Source: Mytilisepta virgata
Taxonomy: Eukaryota > Mollusca > Bivalvia > Mytilida > Mytilidae
Assembly (NCBI GenBank): GCA_028015205.1
Contig: CM051519.1
Span: 42,451,979 to 42,515,978 of the forward strand
Direction of reading: 5' to 3'
DNA length: 64,000 bases
Below are positions 49,371 through 62,281 of this stretch, piece after piece. A program made the translations under genes and the position numbers. A model generated the notes under the pieces. That model searched no databases. It worked only from the letters and a program-made list of their open reading frames with translations, and was not told where the DNA came from. Each line of letters opens with the position of its first letter. The stretch's first letter is position 1.

Positions 49371-51149
49371 TTAGCTCACCTGACCTGAAAGGTCAAGTGA
49401 GCTTTTCTCATCACTTGGCGTCCGTCGTCTGTCGTCTGTCGTCGTCCTCGTCTGTTAACTTTTACAAAAATCTTCTCCTCCGAAACTACTGGGCCTAATT
49501 GAACCAAACTTCGAAGCATCCTTAGGGTATCTAGTTTAAAAAATATGTCCGATAACCCCGCCTGTCAACCAACATGGCCGACATGGCTAAAAATAGAACA
49601 TAGGGGTAAACTGCAGTTTTGTCTTATATCTCAAAAACTAAAGCAAAACTGACAGTGATCAAAATGTTCATCAGGTCAAGATCTACCTGCCATGAAATTT
49701 TCAGACGAATCGGTCAACCCTTTGTTGGGTTATTGGCCCTGAATTGTTAATTTTAAGGCAATTTTGCACTTTTAGGTTATTATCTTGAATATTATTATAG
49801 ATAAAGACAAACTGTAAACAGCAAAAATGTTCAACAAAGTAAGATCTACAAATAAGTCATATGACCAAAATCATTGATTGACCCCTTATAGGAGTTTTTG
49901 CCCTTTAAAGACGGCATCCAGCGTAAACTTTCGTTTAAAGATCTTTTCCTCTCAAACCATTGGGCCAATTGATACCAAACTTTGGTGGAATGGTCCTTGG
50001 GTGGCCCCCTTCCAAAATTATGTCTTGCATGCCCGACTTCCAACCGACATGACTGCTATTACTAAAAATAGAAAAAAGGGGGGTGAATTTAAAAAATCTT
50101 ATATGAAACTGCAAGGCCAGTTGGAACCAAAGTTGGCAGTAATGGTTCTTAGGAGGTTCTCTTTCAGAAATATGTCCAATGACCCGGACTGTTAACCAAG
50201 ATGACCGCCACAGCCGAACTTAGTTTAACATAGGGTCCTATGGGAAAATTCATTGAAAAATATTCTTGTCTTAAACCACTTGACCAATTGGAACCAGACT
50301 TGGCAGCAATGGTCCTTAGATGGTCCTCTTACAGAGGTGTGTCCGATGACCTGGACTGTCAACCAAGATGGCCGCCACAACTGAACTTAGTTTAACATAG
50401 GGCCCTATAGGAAAATTCATTGAAAAATCTTCTTGTCTGAAACCAGTTGACATATTGGAGCAGGACTTGGCAGCATTGGTCCTTAGGAGGTCCTTTTTCA
50501 AAAATGTGTCTGATTTCGTGGACTGTGAACCGAAATGGCCGCCACAGCAGAACCTAGTTTAACATAGGATCCTATGGGAAATTCACTCAAAAATCTTCTC
50601 GTCTGAAACCACTAAGCCAATTAGAATTCGACTTGGTAGCAATAGTCCTTAGATGGTCCTCTTTCAGAACTTTGTGCGATGACCCAGACTGTCAACCAAG
50701 ATGGCCGCCACACTCGAACTTAGTTTAACATAGAGCCCTATGGAAAAATTCATTGAAAAATTTTCTTGTCTGAAACCACTTGACATATTGGAGCCAGACT
50801 TGGCAGCATTGGTCCTTAGGAGGTCCTCTTTCAGAAATGTGCCCAATCACCAGGATTGTCAACCAAGATGGCTGCCACACCGAACTTTGTTAAATATTGG
50901 ACCCTATAGGAAAATTCATTTAAAAATCTTCTTGTCTGAAACTGCTTAGCCAGTTGGAAATGGTCCTCTTTTAGAAATGTATCCGTTGACCTGGACTGTC
51001 AACCAAGATTACTGCCACAGCTGAAATTAGTTTAACACAGAATCCTATAGAAAAACCAACCAAATTGACTGCAACACTTAAATTTTTAGGTCTGTTCAAG
51101 GTGAAAAGTTAAATCCAGGTGAGCGATACAGGCTCTTGAGAGCCTCTAG
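49371..51149 (+). mobile_element. Helentron-like tandem-repeat element 4, full length, inserted in copy B
   Basis: Starts TTAGCTCACCTGACC with a hairpin (CTCACCTGACC and GGTCAAGTGAG), then GTCCGTCGTC. About eight degenerate units of about 160 bp carry CCAAGATGGCCGCCAC, AACTTAGTTTAACATAGG and TTGGCAGCAATGGTCCTTAG. It ends in CCAGGTGAGCGATACAGG and the hairpin GGCTCTTGAGAGCC followed by CTAG. The inverted subterminal CGCTCACCTG near the 3' end mirrors the 5' end. Copy C has the empty site (ATATC/AGTGTTGTAATC reversed, near 41570). No target duplication is apparent. No Rep or helicase gene, so non-autonomous. Confidence 0.75.
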
Positions 51150-51344
51150 TTTTTGTAATCGAAATTTCTGTAAAAGACTCCCAAAAATTAATCAAAGATG
51201 TGTTTTTGTTCCAAGACTGGCGCCCACGTTTTGTTGAAATTTTGTTGACAGGAAATAATTCCTGACTATTGTAGAAAAAAGACACATCGTCGTACAGTAT
51301 TTAAAATAATCCTATTTCAATCATGAATCTTTTGAAAAGTATAA

Positions 51345-51590
51345 TTGTACCTTAATCCGCTAAATTACGAATATTTATTAGATTATACTTGCTGCTAAAA
51401 TATTCGAAGCTGCATCTAAATATCACAATTTTTTATATTTAACTTTTACATTTCTTCAATAAGGTTGATTTAATCAAAATCCTGAAAATAAATGTCTTTT
51501 ACTGTAGATTTCATATAAATCACCTTTAAAAATTAATACTTTCATTTTTATTGGTCATTTCTTAAAAAAAATCCCTAGAATTTTCATGAT
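51345..51590 (+). repeat. Fragment of the TIR element (copy B)
   Basis: GTACCTTAATCCGCTAAATT and the following interior match 31758-32000. Confidence 0.45.
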
Positions 51591-52069
51591 ATGTTATTGC
51601 TATCAACTTACCTGTTACATTGAAAATAAATAAATGTTAAAATAAAAAAAAAGAAATAAATTTTAATATTAGTAATTGGAAAACATTTTTCAAGTATGTT
51701 CTAGCTCAAATCATAAAGCAGTTGCGACTACAACACATACATGTACAAGACTGAGTGAAAAAAAAACACACGAAAAGTCTCACAAACTGTATTCTATATG
51801 ATTATATTTAAAAATTTCATCCTCGACTTGTCCATTTTCAATTAACGTGTTACAGTCAAAATCAAAACCCGATAAAATGTTAACCTTGAATTATATACAT
51901 ATGTACAAATCATCTCGAAAACTAATCAGAAATCAATGCTTTAAAGACAACAACACAAGCTATATTACCTCCAACCGAATAACAATCAACAATTTATTCT
52001 TTTTGTTTATAAAATCATTATTCAGGCCGCACAGTCATTTGCAGTACAAGTACATACAACCTCTCTTTA

Positions 52070-52215
52070 GAACTGTCCTAAACTGCCAGTAGAACTGTCA
52101 TCCTGACACCTTTATTAAAACCGTTTATGACAGGGTGTGTCCTGACCTAGAACCATTTATGACAGTTCTACCCTAAAACCATTCTGGACGGTTCTAATCT
52201 AGAACCATTTATGAC
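52070..52215. repeat. GTTCTA minisatellite, short array
   Basis: Five or so units of the AGAACCATTTATGACAGTTC type, at the point where homology to C is interrupted. Confidence 0.7.
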
Positions 52216-53249
52216 CCTGGCAATAGTTTATGAATTTTGAACATCAAAATTATAAGAAATAAAATAATTAATTTGTTGTCACCATTTTAAAATCAACTTT
52301 TATTATACCGAAATATATTGTAGAGTAAAAAAAGAAAAAAAATCATTCGGAATAAAGTTTTTTCTAAAACTAAATGATTTAAAAACTAGTCGGTGTTATT
52401 TGCTAGTACATAAAACATTCCTCTTCATATGTTTCGACAAGAGAACACTTTAAATCAAGATTTAATGTGTAAAATGTCCATATATGTACGTTATGTAATT
52501 TTTCGATAAATTGGTGAAATACACCTCTTATATCAAAATGGTGGTACTCATCCGAATCATTTTCTATCTTGTCATAACGAAATAAATATCGTTCATGCGA
52601 GCAAAGAGAATTAATAATATAATATATCAAATGTTTACTATCTAAAAATGGTAAAAAAATTTAATATAAAACAAATTAAAATATTACTTATCGGACACAT
52701 TTGAAATTTCTGCATTGAAATTTGGGACCACCTTATACACACCTCTTTATTCAAATGCTGCATTAATTATTTTAAAATGTGGCCTTTTAAAATTTGGAAC
52801 CCCGCTGATTTTGTCAGCAAAACTGTTTATCTGTATACATACTCATGTATCTGTGTACCTTAAAGGTTGGAAATATAAACATCCGGACAGTCAAGGGACA
52901 ATATACATGTCCAAACGTTAATTAGTTATAATTACATGAAACACACAACATGTTACGGATAACAAATTTCTTTACCTGTAAATTTATTTATTCACGATAA
53001 TTATTTTTGGGTTAAAAAATGAAAGAAAACAAACTGCACCATAGCTCTATATTACATGTATGTACTTTTGCTGTTTTGTATAAATTGGTCATAAATTTAA
53101 TATTATTAATTATTATCATAATTTCATATATTGAAATTATAATCGATGTGAAATGTTACTATATATTAAAAAAAAATGTTTTTAAAAGTTTTGAAAAAGC
53201 GAAGACGAGGAGTACGTGCCATAATCAATACAGAGTTATCGGACATGAA

Positions 53250-53460
53250 AATGGACGGTTCTACCCTAGAACCATATTGACAGTTCTACCCCAGAAAAAT
53301 CATGGACGGTTCTACCCTAGAACTATTTATGACAGTTCTACGCTAGAACCATTCCGGATTTATGACAGTTCTACCCTGGAACCACTTATGACGGTTCTAC
53401 CTGAGAACCATTTATGACAGTTCCACCCTAGAACCGCCCTAGAATGGTTCTAGAGCCGCC
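53250..53460. repeat. GTTCTA minisatellite (copy B)
   Basis: Counterpart of 3392-3640, with different unit number and an added tail TCTAGAGCCGCCCTCTCTG. Confidence 0.85.
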
Positions 53461-54334
53461 CTCTCTGATAGAATAGTTTAGAGGTTAGAACTGATCTCAA
53501 CTGTATATAATGCAAGACTATAATACTCATTGTGATGTGTCATTGTTGCACTGTGAATGATAAATGGCGTAGCTTGCCTCTTTCTTAAGGTGAGGCAAAA
53601 ATATTCCTTTTCCCCTTTATAAAAGACACAGTTACAGATTTGTTTGCTGAACTGGTAAAACGACAAAATATAAATGCAATTGTAAGTTATAAAAAAATAA
53701 AAAACAACACAAAGAAAAAACATAAAGGTTATCCGAGATTGGTATATAACCTGGGAAGGCTGAGTCCAGTCTTAAACCAAACCACGTTTACCGAATGGCC
53801 ATATGAGACACATTTTAACCGCATGTAAATAATACTGGAATTCGGAAATTATGGTTATTTCGATTCCCACTTTGCACACACGTAATTAGGATGAAATGAG
53901 GTTTGTAACCATTTAAAAAAAAGTTTAGGTACAATTCCCAGCCAAGCTTATCTGAACATGTCTTTTCTGGAAGCTTCTCCTGTGCGCAATGGGAGGGGAA
54001 CTGGAAGGGGGAGGGGTAATATTTCTCACAATTTACAGCTGAGGCAACCGCCAGACTGTTTGAATGGAAAAAATAATAATTTCTTAAATTGGACCGCGTA
54101 TATCTGATTTATATATTTTGCACTGAAATAAAAATGTATATTAAACATACTTTGTGGGATTTATTGAACTTTAACCATTTAAACTATATCTTATGTCAAC
54201 ACTGGTTGTCTCATTAAAACTTGCATTCTGGGATTTATATGTCCGAACAAACTGATCAACCAATACATTTTTATCTTATGTCCTTGAATCATATACATCT
54301 ATTTTGACATATAGAAGGAAGATATTCAGGTATA

Positions 54335-54565
54335 ATCAATGTGTAAAGCCTAGAATGCGGAAGGTCGAGGGTTCGATCCCCTGTCGGGTCAAACCAGACA
54401 TTAAATTCTCCACCAAGCACGCGACATCTAGGAGTAAGCGCAATCTAAGGAATGGTCGACTCAGAGTCAGTATAATTTTTCCGAGTTGGTGATATTTCTT
54501 ACTGCGGACAGTTACCTCTTGAGCTAGCACGGAAAAAATCCGGCACAGCGTGTCGGTCTAGAACA
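54335..54565 (+). repeat. tRNA-derived SINE (copy B)
   Basis: Counterpart of 4405-4640; box B GGGTTCGATCCCC kept. Confidence 0.6.
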
Positions 54566-55775
54566 AAGCAAGGATAATATTCATGTGTAAAGAACTTCCA
54601 TATTTGTTTTATTTGTATATTCATTACTGACTTGAAATTTTAATTTTGCATCAAAATGCTTCTGCTATCCTAAAACTCCGTTAATAACTTCTTTAAAACA
54701 TACATTTGTAGCTATGGTTTAGATAATTTAAAAATATCGGAAAATTAATACCGAAGCAATAAGACCATAGACAAATTCTACAAAATGCAAATTCTTGAGA
54801 ACATACATGTACATACATGTACACTAAAACAACAAAAACAAAGACACAACTGGCCAATACAGTTCACCAAATAGAATCAGAACAAGACAGCACATAAACT
54901 AAAGCACTTGCAATGTAAACCCTTAGTCTTAATTGATGTAGTAGACATTGGTTTTGCGTTCAATTCAAATGATAGGTTTGGACTTGATCTAATGCTTTCA
55001 ACTTAAAAGGGATGTCTTACAAAATTTTTATTTGAAAATAAGGGATAAAATATGATAAATATACGTTCTATGGCATCATTGTATAGAAGTATTTACTCCA
55101 TAGGTATATATTTTCATATTATAATGTTATCACTGAGTGATTGCCGCTTTCTGCTGTGGACCCAGGTCTTTTGCTATGTTCCCAGTACTAGCGTGATAAT
55201 TATTTCATCGACATATAAGTAGTAGCTTCATCATCCATTGGAATGTTGTTGGTTTAACCTTTTGTACAATTGTTGAACCCACTAATCCAAATTAGTATTG
55301 TAAGCAACCTGTTTATTACTTATTACACAAGTTCTGTACAAGAAAAAACGAAAGCACAATAGTCGGAATGAGAAATTAAATTACCGGTCGTGGTCAGAAT
55401 CTGATTAGGAGCAGAGTCTAATGTCCTAGGGTGGAGGAATGAGACAAATTGCACGACTGAAGCAATTATTATGAAGTACCCCTTCGTGACGCAGGGAATG
55501 TTTTGCACTATAAAAAAAACGTCCTAATATTGGCCCCCAATGGACTGAAAAGTGAATTAAGGAAAAGTTTAATAATTTATTCAGAGAAAAAGCATTCAAA
55601 TCAAATATACAGTACTTTTTTATATTGTTCTGAAAAAGGTCTCAATTAAGAAATATTTGAAACAAATAAACAATTTTACATAATATGATTTTTTCTGTAC
55701 AAATCTATTGAAATAACTCTTAATAACTGTATTGATAAAATCAAGATAAGGATCGATCAGTTTCAAGTTCAGTTT

Positions 55776-58700
55776 TTAGCAAATTAGAATCCAATAATAG
55801 TACAAGCAGAGAGTATTCATGGACGAATTGCAGTAATCAACATAGTAATAGTAGTAATACCAGCAGCTTCTTTTCTTTTTGCTTATTTGATCTAAAATGA
55901 TGGAAGAATGATTTATTAAATGATGCTAAAAATGATATATATTTGTTAAATACAATAAACAATAAAAACAAGTTAAGAGCTTATCACAGTTATTGCCTAC
56001 AAATATTTTGTGTAATTATGTAAAAATTGCCCTTTTCCCTTTGACTTAAAGACTTTAATTTCATACTGGACGTTCTGATACTATCGATTTCAGTTAAACT
56101 CTACGACGAGATAGCATCAAACCGATTATGGGAGCGTCATTTCTGACAATTTTGTTTAATAGATCACATTATTCGACCAGCAGCTATGAGAGCCTTATCT
56201 AGTATTACAACTAAAACGTGCACATTTTGACTCTCCTACAGTCCAACCAAATTTTGGAGTTCTAGCAAGCGGCCGCCCTTGGTAATAATACTGTATGGCT
56301 TTTATACACCTTAGTGTCAGGACAGATAAGGTGGAGGTTTAGGTATCCATAAAATCGGTTCGAGGCACGACTGTTCAATGTCTGTACCAAGACAGACTAC
56401 CCTAACACTGTTGTGTTTATGTTTGCGTTTTGTGCTCTTTTATGTTATTTCTGTTTGGCGTTCTGAATGTCTTACTTCCATTTGTTAAAGTACCAACACT
56501 TTCCATAATGCATCACAATTAATAATTTTTATCTTTTTTTTTTAATTTGTGAGGTGATTAGAATTTGATTTGAGAAAATATCATTTGAAAAGCTCATTTG
56601 TAACATCTTTGCCGACACTGAAAAAATATATATGGTATACCTTTACATGAAGTAGGAGTGGTATAAATAATCTCTGCTCCAGCACACTCGTCTTTAACGT
56701 CTTGTGGTACATCTGCTTCGGCAGGTTTGGTGCCATCATAACAATCTGATTTCACCTGATAATGTTCAAAGTGTGTTTGTTTTAAGTTACTGATGGATGA
56801 TAAATTCCTCCATTTTTATTAATATGAATAACTGCTGAATTTTACTAACATTCAAAGGAACACTACGCTTATCTTCTATTTGCCATTCATTTTATATCCG
56901 AAATACCAAAGCCTGGGCTAGAAAATGCAAGTTACATTCTGCAATACAAGATTATCAACAGAGTGTCTGGGTCTGCTGTGAATGTTGATAACATTGCCAA
57001 GGAAGGTAAAGAGATTTATAAAATATTTTTTCCCAATTCTTGGTGCTTTTTCACACTTCTCAGTCCAGTGGTTAAAAATTATTTAATTTCCACGGGGGTA
57101 AAAAGTCTCGTGCAATTTCCGCAATGCTATTCAAGGATTTTACGATTATCGGAACGATAAACTTGAGAAGTTCCGAAACTACGTTCATGAAAATTGCGCA
57201 GCAACGGCATTTTATTGAGGGTTTTGAGAAACACATTTCTTCAATTTACTCGTGAGTTTAAGAATTTTTCCCGTGTTTGATATAAAAAATTTAACTATTT
57301 CGGGTGGAGAAATTCCACAACTCACTCGTACCTGAAGGAGAATCTTTAACAACTGAAATATATAGAGTATTCTATTACTTACAAGATCTATTTCGTTTGA
57401 ATTTTTTTTTTTTGGAAAGTGAGGAAATATTGAATACTTCATCTATTTTGAGCGTATTAATTTAACACTTACTGATGGTTGGAATCGCACTATACACTTA
57501 TCATCTTTCTTAATAATGACATAATCCTGAAATTTAACAATAAGGATATTAGCAAATCGTACTAATGTTATGGTAATGAAGTAACATTCATATATTATAA
57601 ATCAAGGATAGCTTTTGCCAAGAATCAGATCAGTCCTGTTCCACGACTGCTACTTAGAACAGCTCTGGTCAAGAATTAGTAAATTTCGATATGCTGTGTC
57701 GTGATTATTTTCTTTTTTATTCTTGAAATGTGGAAGTTTGATCTTTGATGTGTTGTTCGTTTGTTAAGGACGCATAAAATACCCCAATCACGCGTCACGA
57801 ACATAACCATCCCCTGCACACACCCCCCCCCAAAAAAACCAAAAAAAATAATAAAAAAAAAAAAAAATAAATAAAAAAATAAAAATGCAAAATATTATAA
57901 CTTGATCATCGGCTTTATTTCAGTGTGGTATTTATATTCATAGTGTTACAAAAAGATTTTACTTGAAATTTTAAGTTATTCTAAATCGTGACTGTTACTA
58001 GAACTGTTCTGGACTATGCCTGGTTATAGAACTGTTCAAAACCATGACAGGTTAGAGCTGTTCTAGACCATGACAAGTTAGAGTCTTTCTAGACCATGAC
58101 AGCTTAGAGTTGTTCTTGACCATGACAACTTAGAGCAGTCAGGATTCTATTCTACGTAATAGCATTTCTAAAGCAGTTGGCAGAACTGTTCTAAGTTAAC
58201 TTGGTGAGAGGTTATGTCTGGACCTAACTGTATCGGCCCAACCTTGACCATAACGTTGGTTTAATTTTGTTAGCATCATAAATTCTTTTAATGAAAAAGC
58301 AAATATTAGTACATGATTAATAAATCGCTCTCTAGTAAACTTCATCAAGAAAGGAATTCTCTATTTCAGGAGATTGGTTGGCCTTGGTGTACTAAACTGC
58401 AATTCAACCCTGGCGAAATTTTAAAAAAGCTAGGAAAAAAGGCGCCAATTTAACTCATAGCAAGATATCGTTGAATACCTGGGTCCACTTGTTGAAACAT
58501 TAACCACAATTTTCAGTTTCAGATTTTCGCTTCCTTGATTATGCCTGAGGAGTGAAAATTTTCTGACGGGTTAATCCAGTGACTTTGTGTCCATGCAAAA
58601 TTCTGTAAAGGAGTATTACTTATCAATCGAAATAATTGAAAGTGAAAAAGTGATGAACTTTTGAACAACTGGGTTCACGGCTGTCGAAATTCTTTACTGT

Positions 58701-60320
58701 ATTGCACGTGTTACCATATATTTTTGTGAATATTTTTTGGTAAACACATTCGAAAGAAATGATTATTTTCTAGGTTATTACAAAACATAAATAAATCAAT
58801 ACTAAAGTAAATATTCTAAAAAATAATTTTTTTAAACACAAATAAAATATTTTTTTTATATCATTTTATTTATTTGTTTTATATGTATGTTTGTTTATTT
58901 ATCATAATTAAGTACTTGAAAAATAAATATTTCTTTTGGAAAATAAAAACTTAAATTAAGAAGAAAAATAAAAAACATTACTATACTCGCGACTAATGAA
59001 AAAAAAATCCGTGATTATATTGCAATTCACAACTATGTAGTTTTCTAGAATTATGTTTCTTAAACATTACTAAATGAATAAAATATAAATATACAACAAT
59101 GAATAGAAGTGTATATAACAAACATGACATATTAATATATAAATTATAAATCAAGAATCGGCTATGAATTCAGTTCAATAGTTTAATAGGCATCTTAATC
59201 CTATTACAAAAGCTTTCTAGAGTTAAACGATAGCTACCTATTGTTCAGCGCGCTGAAAGCTTTTAACGTTCAAACAATCTGTCAAGCGTTCAAAATGGGC
59301 TGCCCATTTGAACTGTAGCTTGGTATCATTGCCAGCAATTTGAACACTAGCTAGCTATTGTCGACCGCCTTTTGCTAGCCTCGCGTTGAACTTTAGCAAG
59401 GCTGAGACTGTACTAACAGTCAACAGCTTGCAAAAAACTCGCGGGTCGAAACGACTTGTTCGGGAACTTTTCGGTTCCAGTCTTAATTTAACGAAGATCG
59501 CCAGTTCTTCCGTTTTTTCTGGAAATTCGATTTCTTCTATCAATAGAACATGTTATTATACATGCAATTGTACTGAACGTAGCGTTAAAGTCAATTAACA
59601 TAAATTTAAACAGGATGTTTGGTATCCATCTTCAAAAGTGCAGGTTTAAATAGTTGTTTTTTTTTAAATTATGTTGTTTTTGACTTTTGTAAAATTCAGA
59701 TTATTTTTAACCGTATTTAATATAAATTTTGTTTCAAACTTCTGAGGTTATTGCATATCAATTTTAATTACCTTGCCTGCTGGAATAACTTCCTGTTCTA
59801 TGTTACTTCCATTTTGTTGTAGTAAATATATTATTGATCCTTGGAAATCCACTTCCGTTACTGTAAACTGTTCTCCTCCTGGTGAGGATATGTCTGTTGT
59901 TTTCATCTGAAGATATAAAATAAAAATTTAATGCAAATCACAAATTTAAAAACGTACACAGTTACATGTATACCAGAGAATCAGGAGGCGAAAACTATGG
60001 ATTAATTATGTTATCAAAGTCACAGATCGGTATTCGATTTCTGTGAAAACCATTTGTTTAAGATATATAAAATAAAACATGCCTTTAAAGACTTTCCTCA
60101 TTAAAACAAATTTATAGACTAATCCTCAATACCATTTTTGGAAAAATAAAATTTGTAAATTCCGGTGTAAAATATAAAAATGCATGTGTCAATGCAAATT
60201 AAATAGTTTTCGGAAAAAAATTAATAACACAGCAGAATTTCAATAACGTTTACTTACATTCAAAGCACTAACGCAAACAAGAAGACATGCGATTCCCCCA
60301 ATTAGCTTCAGTGCATTCAT
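55776..60320 (-). CDS. BRICHOS-like secreted precursor with C-terminal four-cysteine aromatic peptide (copy B)
   Basis: Coding exons 60320-60258, 59906-59772, 57526-57473, 56755-56641 and 55891-55776 have the same lengths (63, 135, 54, 115, 116) and phases as copy A and give 160 residues. Exons 1 (signal peptide) and 3 (DYVIIKKDDKCIVRFQPS) are identical to A. Exon 2 differs at three residues (N to T, R to I, N to S). Exon 4 differs at five, and exon 5 at nine, including the cleavage site (KKKR against KQKR). All splice sites are intact; the donor after exon 4 is GTATAC, not GTAAAC. The promoter, untranslated exon and polyadenylation signal are also kept, so both copies look functional. Confidence 0.85.
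55779..55868 (-). other. Predicted mature C-terminal peptide, copy B
   Basis: Thirty codons after KKKR; cysteines again at 2, 13, 21 and 30. The run CWYYYYYYVDYC replaces the copy A N-terminal half, and both Asp of the middle loop are Asn (CNSSMNTLC), creating an N-S-S sequon. Net charge is about -1. Twelve residues are Tyr or Trp. Confidence 0.7.
56036..56220. other. About 185 bp present in B and absent from A
   Basis: Located in the intron between coding exons 4 and 5. Copy A reads straight from GTAAAAATT to TTGACCCTCC. No terminal repeats were recognised, so it may be a deletion in A. Confidence 0.7.
57985..58200. repeat. GACCATGACA/GTTCTA minisatellite (copy B)
   Basis: Counterpart of 7870-8060 with one added unit (AGTCTTTCTAGACCATGACA). 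Confidence 0.7.
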
Positions 60321-60864
60321 CTGCAAAATAAAGCAGAAAATTCGGATAACAAATTCTTTGCGATCAGTAAGCCACGCAGTATTAACCTATAACAGGTTCA
60401 GTTGTGTCTAAAACTTTGGATAGCCAAAAATATTGTGTGCCAAAGAATCAATCGTGCTTAAACATAGTAGCAATTTTAAAATTGATATTATATTTACGAA
60501 TATGAAAATAACTTGTAGTATGTACATTTTATGTATCATCGCGCCTTGTATATCTTATTTTAACATGTTTTTCGTAACCTGGTTACGCTTATTTTTGTGC
60601 AAGAATCAGAAATTGAAAAGTGGACGACCAAAAGAAATATAGGATAGAGTCGTAGAACATGAGATTCAAGAGTTAGAAAAGGTCTAAAAATTAATAAAAG
60701 CACAAGATAGGCAGTTCTGTCTCTGAATTGAGGATAAGTTAGATGTAGTTATAAAAATTGTATGATTTTAAATTTAATGCATTAATATGGATATTTAAAC
60801 AAATCACTTTTCATCAGCGATTCTCAAGGTTAAAATGTATATGCAATGATACAAAATTGTATGC

Positions 60865-61300
60865 ACAAGATGTGCACATTTTGTCGATTTACTACTCATT
60901 GGTTGTCCTCTAGCCCAGAATGTTGAAATCCAAAATAATAACCCCGAGAGAACTTCAAATTAAAAAAAAACGACCAAAATAGTAAAGCCAAAACCATCAA
61001 GGACAGAGCCATGCACGAAATCTAACATTCATATAGCTGTTAATTTTAAAGTATAATTTAACTCAAGTATTGAAGTACTAGCAATTGAACTGGTGATATA
61101 CTCGAAGACTAGTTGTGCACCAAGGGAGCTATCCACTCGGTGATTATAATACATATTCTATGATTCTAATTTTTTTGGTGCAAGATTCATTGATTTATCA
61201 CTTATCATTTGTGCTCAAAGCCAAACATTGAAAGTCAAAACAACAACCGAAAACGTTGAAGCCAAAAGTGCGGAAAGCCGAAACCGTCAGATAAAATGTT
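60865..61300 (+). repeat. Dispersed repeat (copy B of 10705-11130)
   Basis: Nearly identical to the copy A version. Confidence 0.5.
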
Positions 61301-61504
61301 GAAGAACAGAGTAAATTCCAAAATTACATAAAAAGGATTGCCCATCAACATTAAAATAATATATAATAGTAGGAATTAAACAGCCCTATCCCCACAACAA
61401 AGAGCTTGACACTATAAAAATTAGCATTACCTATGTATAGCTTTTAACTTATATACTATGCCATTTATCATATTATAAGTAAAAAGAGTAGTTTTAATGA
61501 TTAC

Positions 61505-61568
61505 CTTGATCTGCTTTTGCCTTTAAGGTCTCCTTTTTTCAAACGAGTAAATCTGTTTAAGGATTGTT
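61505..61568 (-). other. 5' untranslated exon of BRICHOS-like gene, copy B
   Basis: Donor AAG/GTAATC at 61505; the upper edge is estimated from the TATA box. Confidence 0.6.
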
Positions 61569-61590
61569 ACGATTGCAGTGGATTGCACCC

Positions 61591-61599
61591 CTATTTATA
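61591..61599 (-). promoter_or_regulatory. TATA box of BRICHOS-like gene, copy B
   Basis: TATAAATAG, with GGGTACTTTCCC at 61659-61670 as in copy A. Confidence 0.65.
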
Positions 61600-62281
61600 C
61601 AGACTGAACTTCCTTGTGATAACCGGGAGGGGCTAGTTTGCATATGATTAGCGTTTTTGGGTACTTTCCCGATGTGTTATATAAAATTTGCAATATTTAC
61701 CTAGAAACCGCACTAAGTTATTGATGAAATTTAAATTTAAAGATTTATTGGGAATTTTTTGTATTAAAAAAGTATTAAAAAGAATATTGATAAGTTATTT
61801 TTGTAAGCAGCAAAGCTTTGAATATTTTGCAACAGTAGAAGAAGAAAGAATACTTTGAAGTTTCTTGACCATGAGACTTCCATTTCTATGCAATTCACCC
61901 TACAAGAAAGAAATTGAACCCTAATATGTGTAAAACGTGAAAATTTAAGCTTTTCAATTTAATACTTTCTGAAGCATTTAAAAGAAAGTAGGACTTTTCT
62001 TCAAATACAGTAGTTAGTATTACATATTAGGGATCGAAAAGTCAAATAAATAAACACAAACAAGACAGATGACTGCATATAACCCGAAAGATGGTACAAT
62101 TTTTGATTTCTCAGTTTTGAAACTTTCAGCAATAGTAAAAAAAATGTACAATGGGATCACTAGGGGTGTGTTTAAAAATTTATTAGAAAATACGCAGTTT
62201 TCCTTACACATTCAAAGTATACTTTCAATAACTGAATAAGAACATGTGTCAGGATGAAACTAATGTCCCGCCTTCGAAGTG

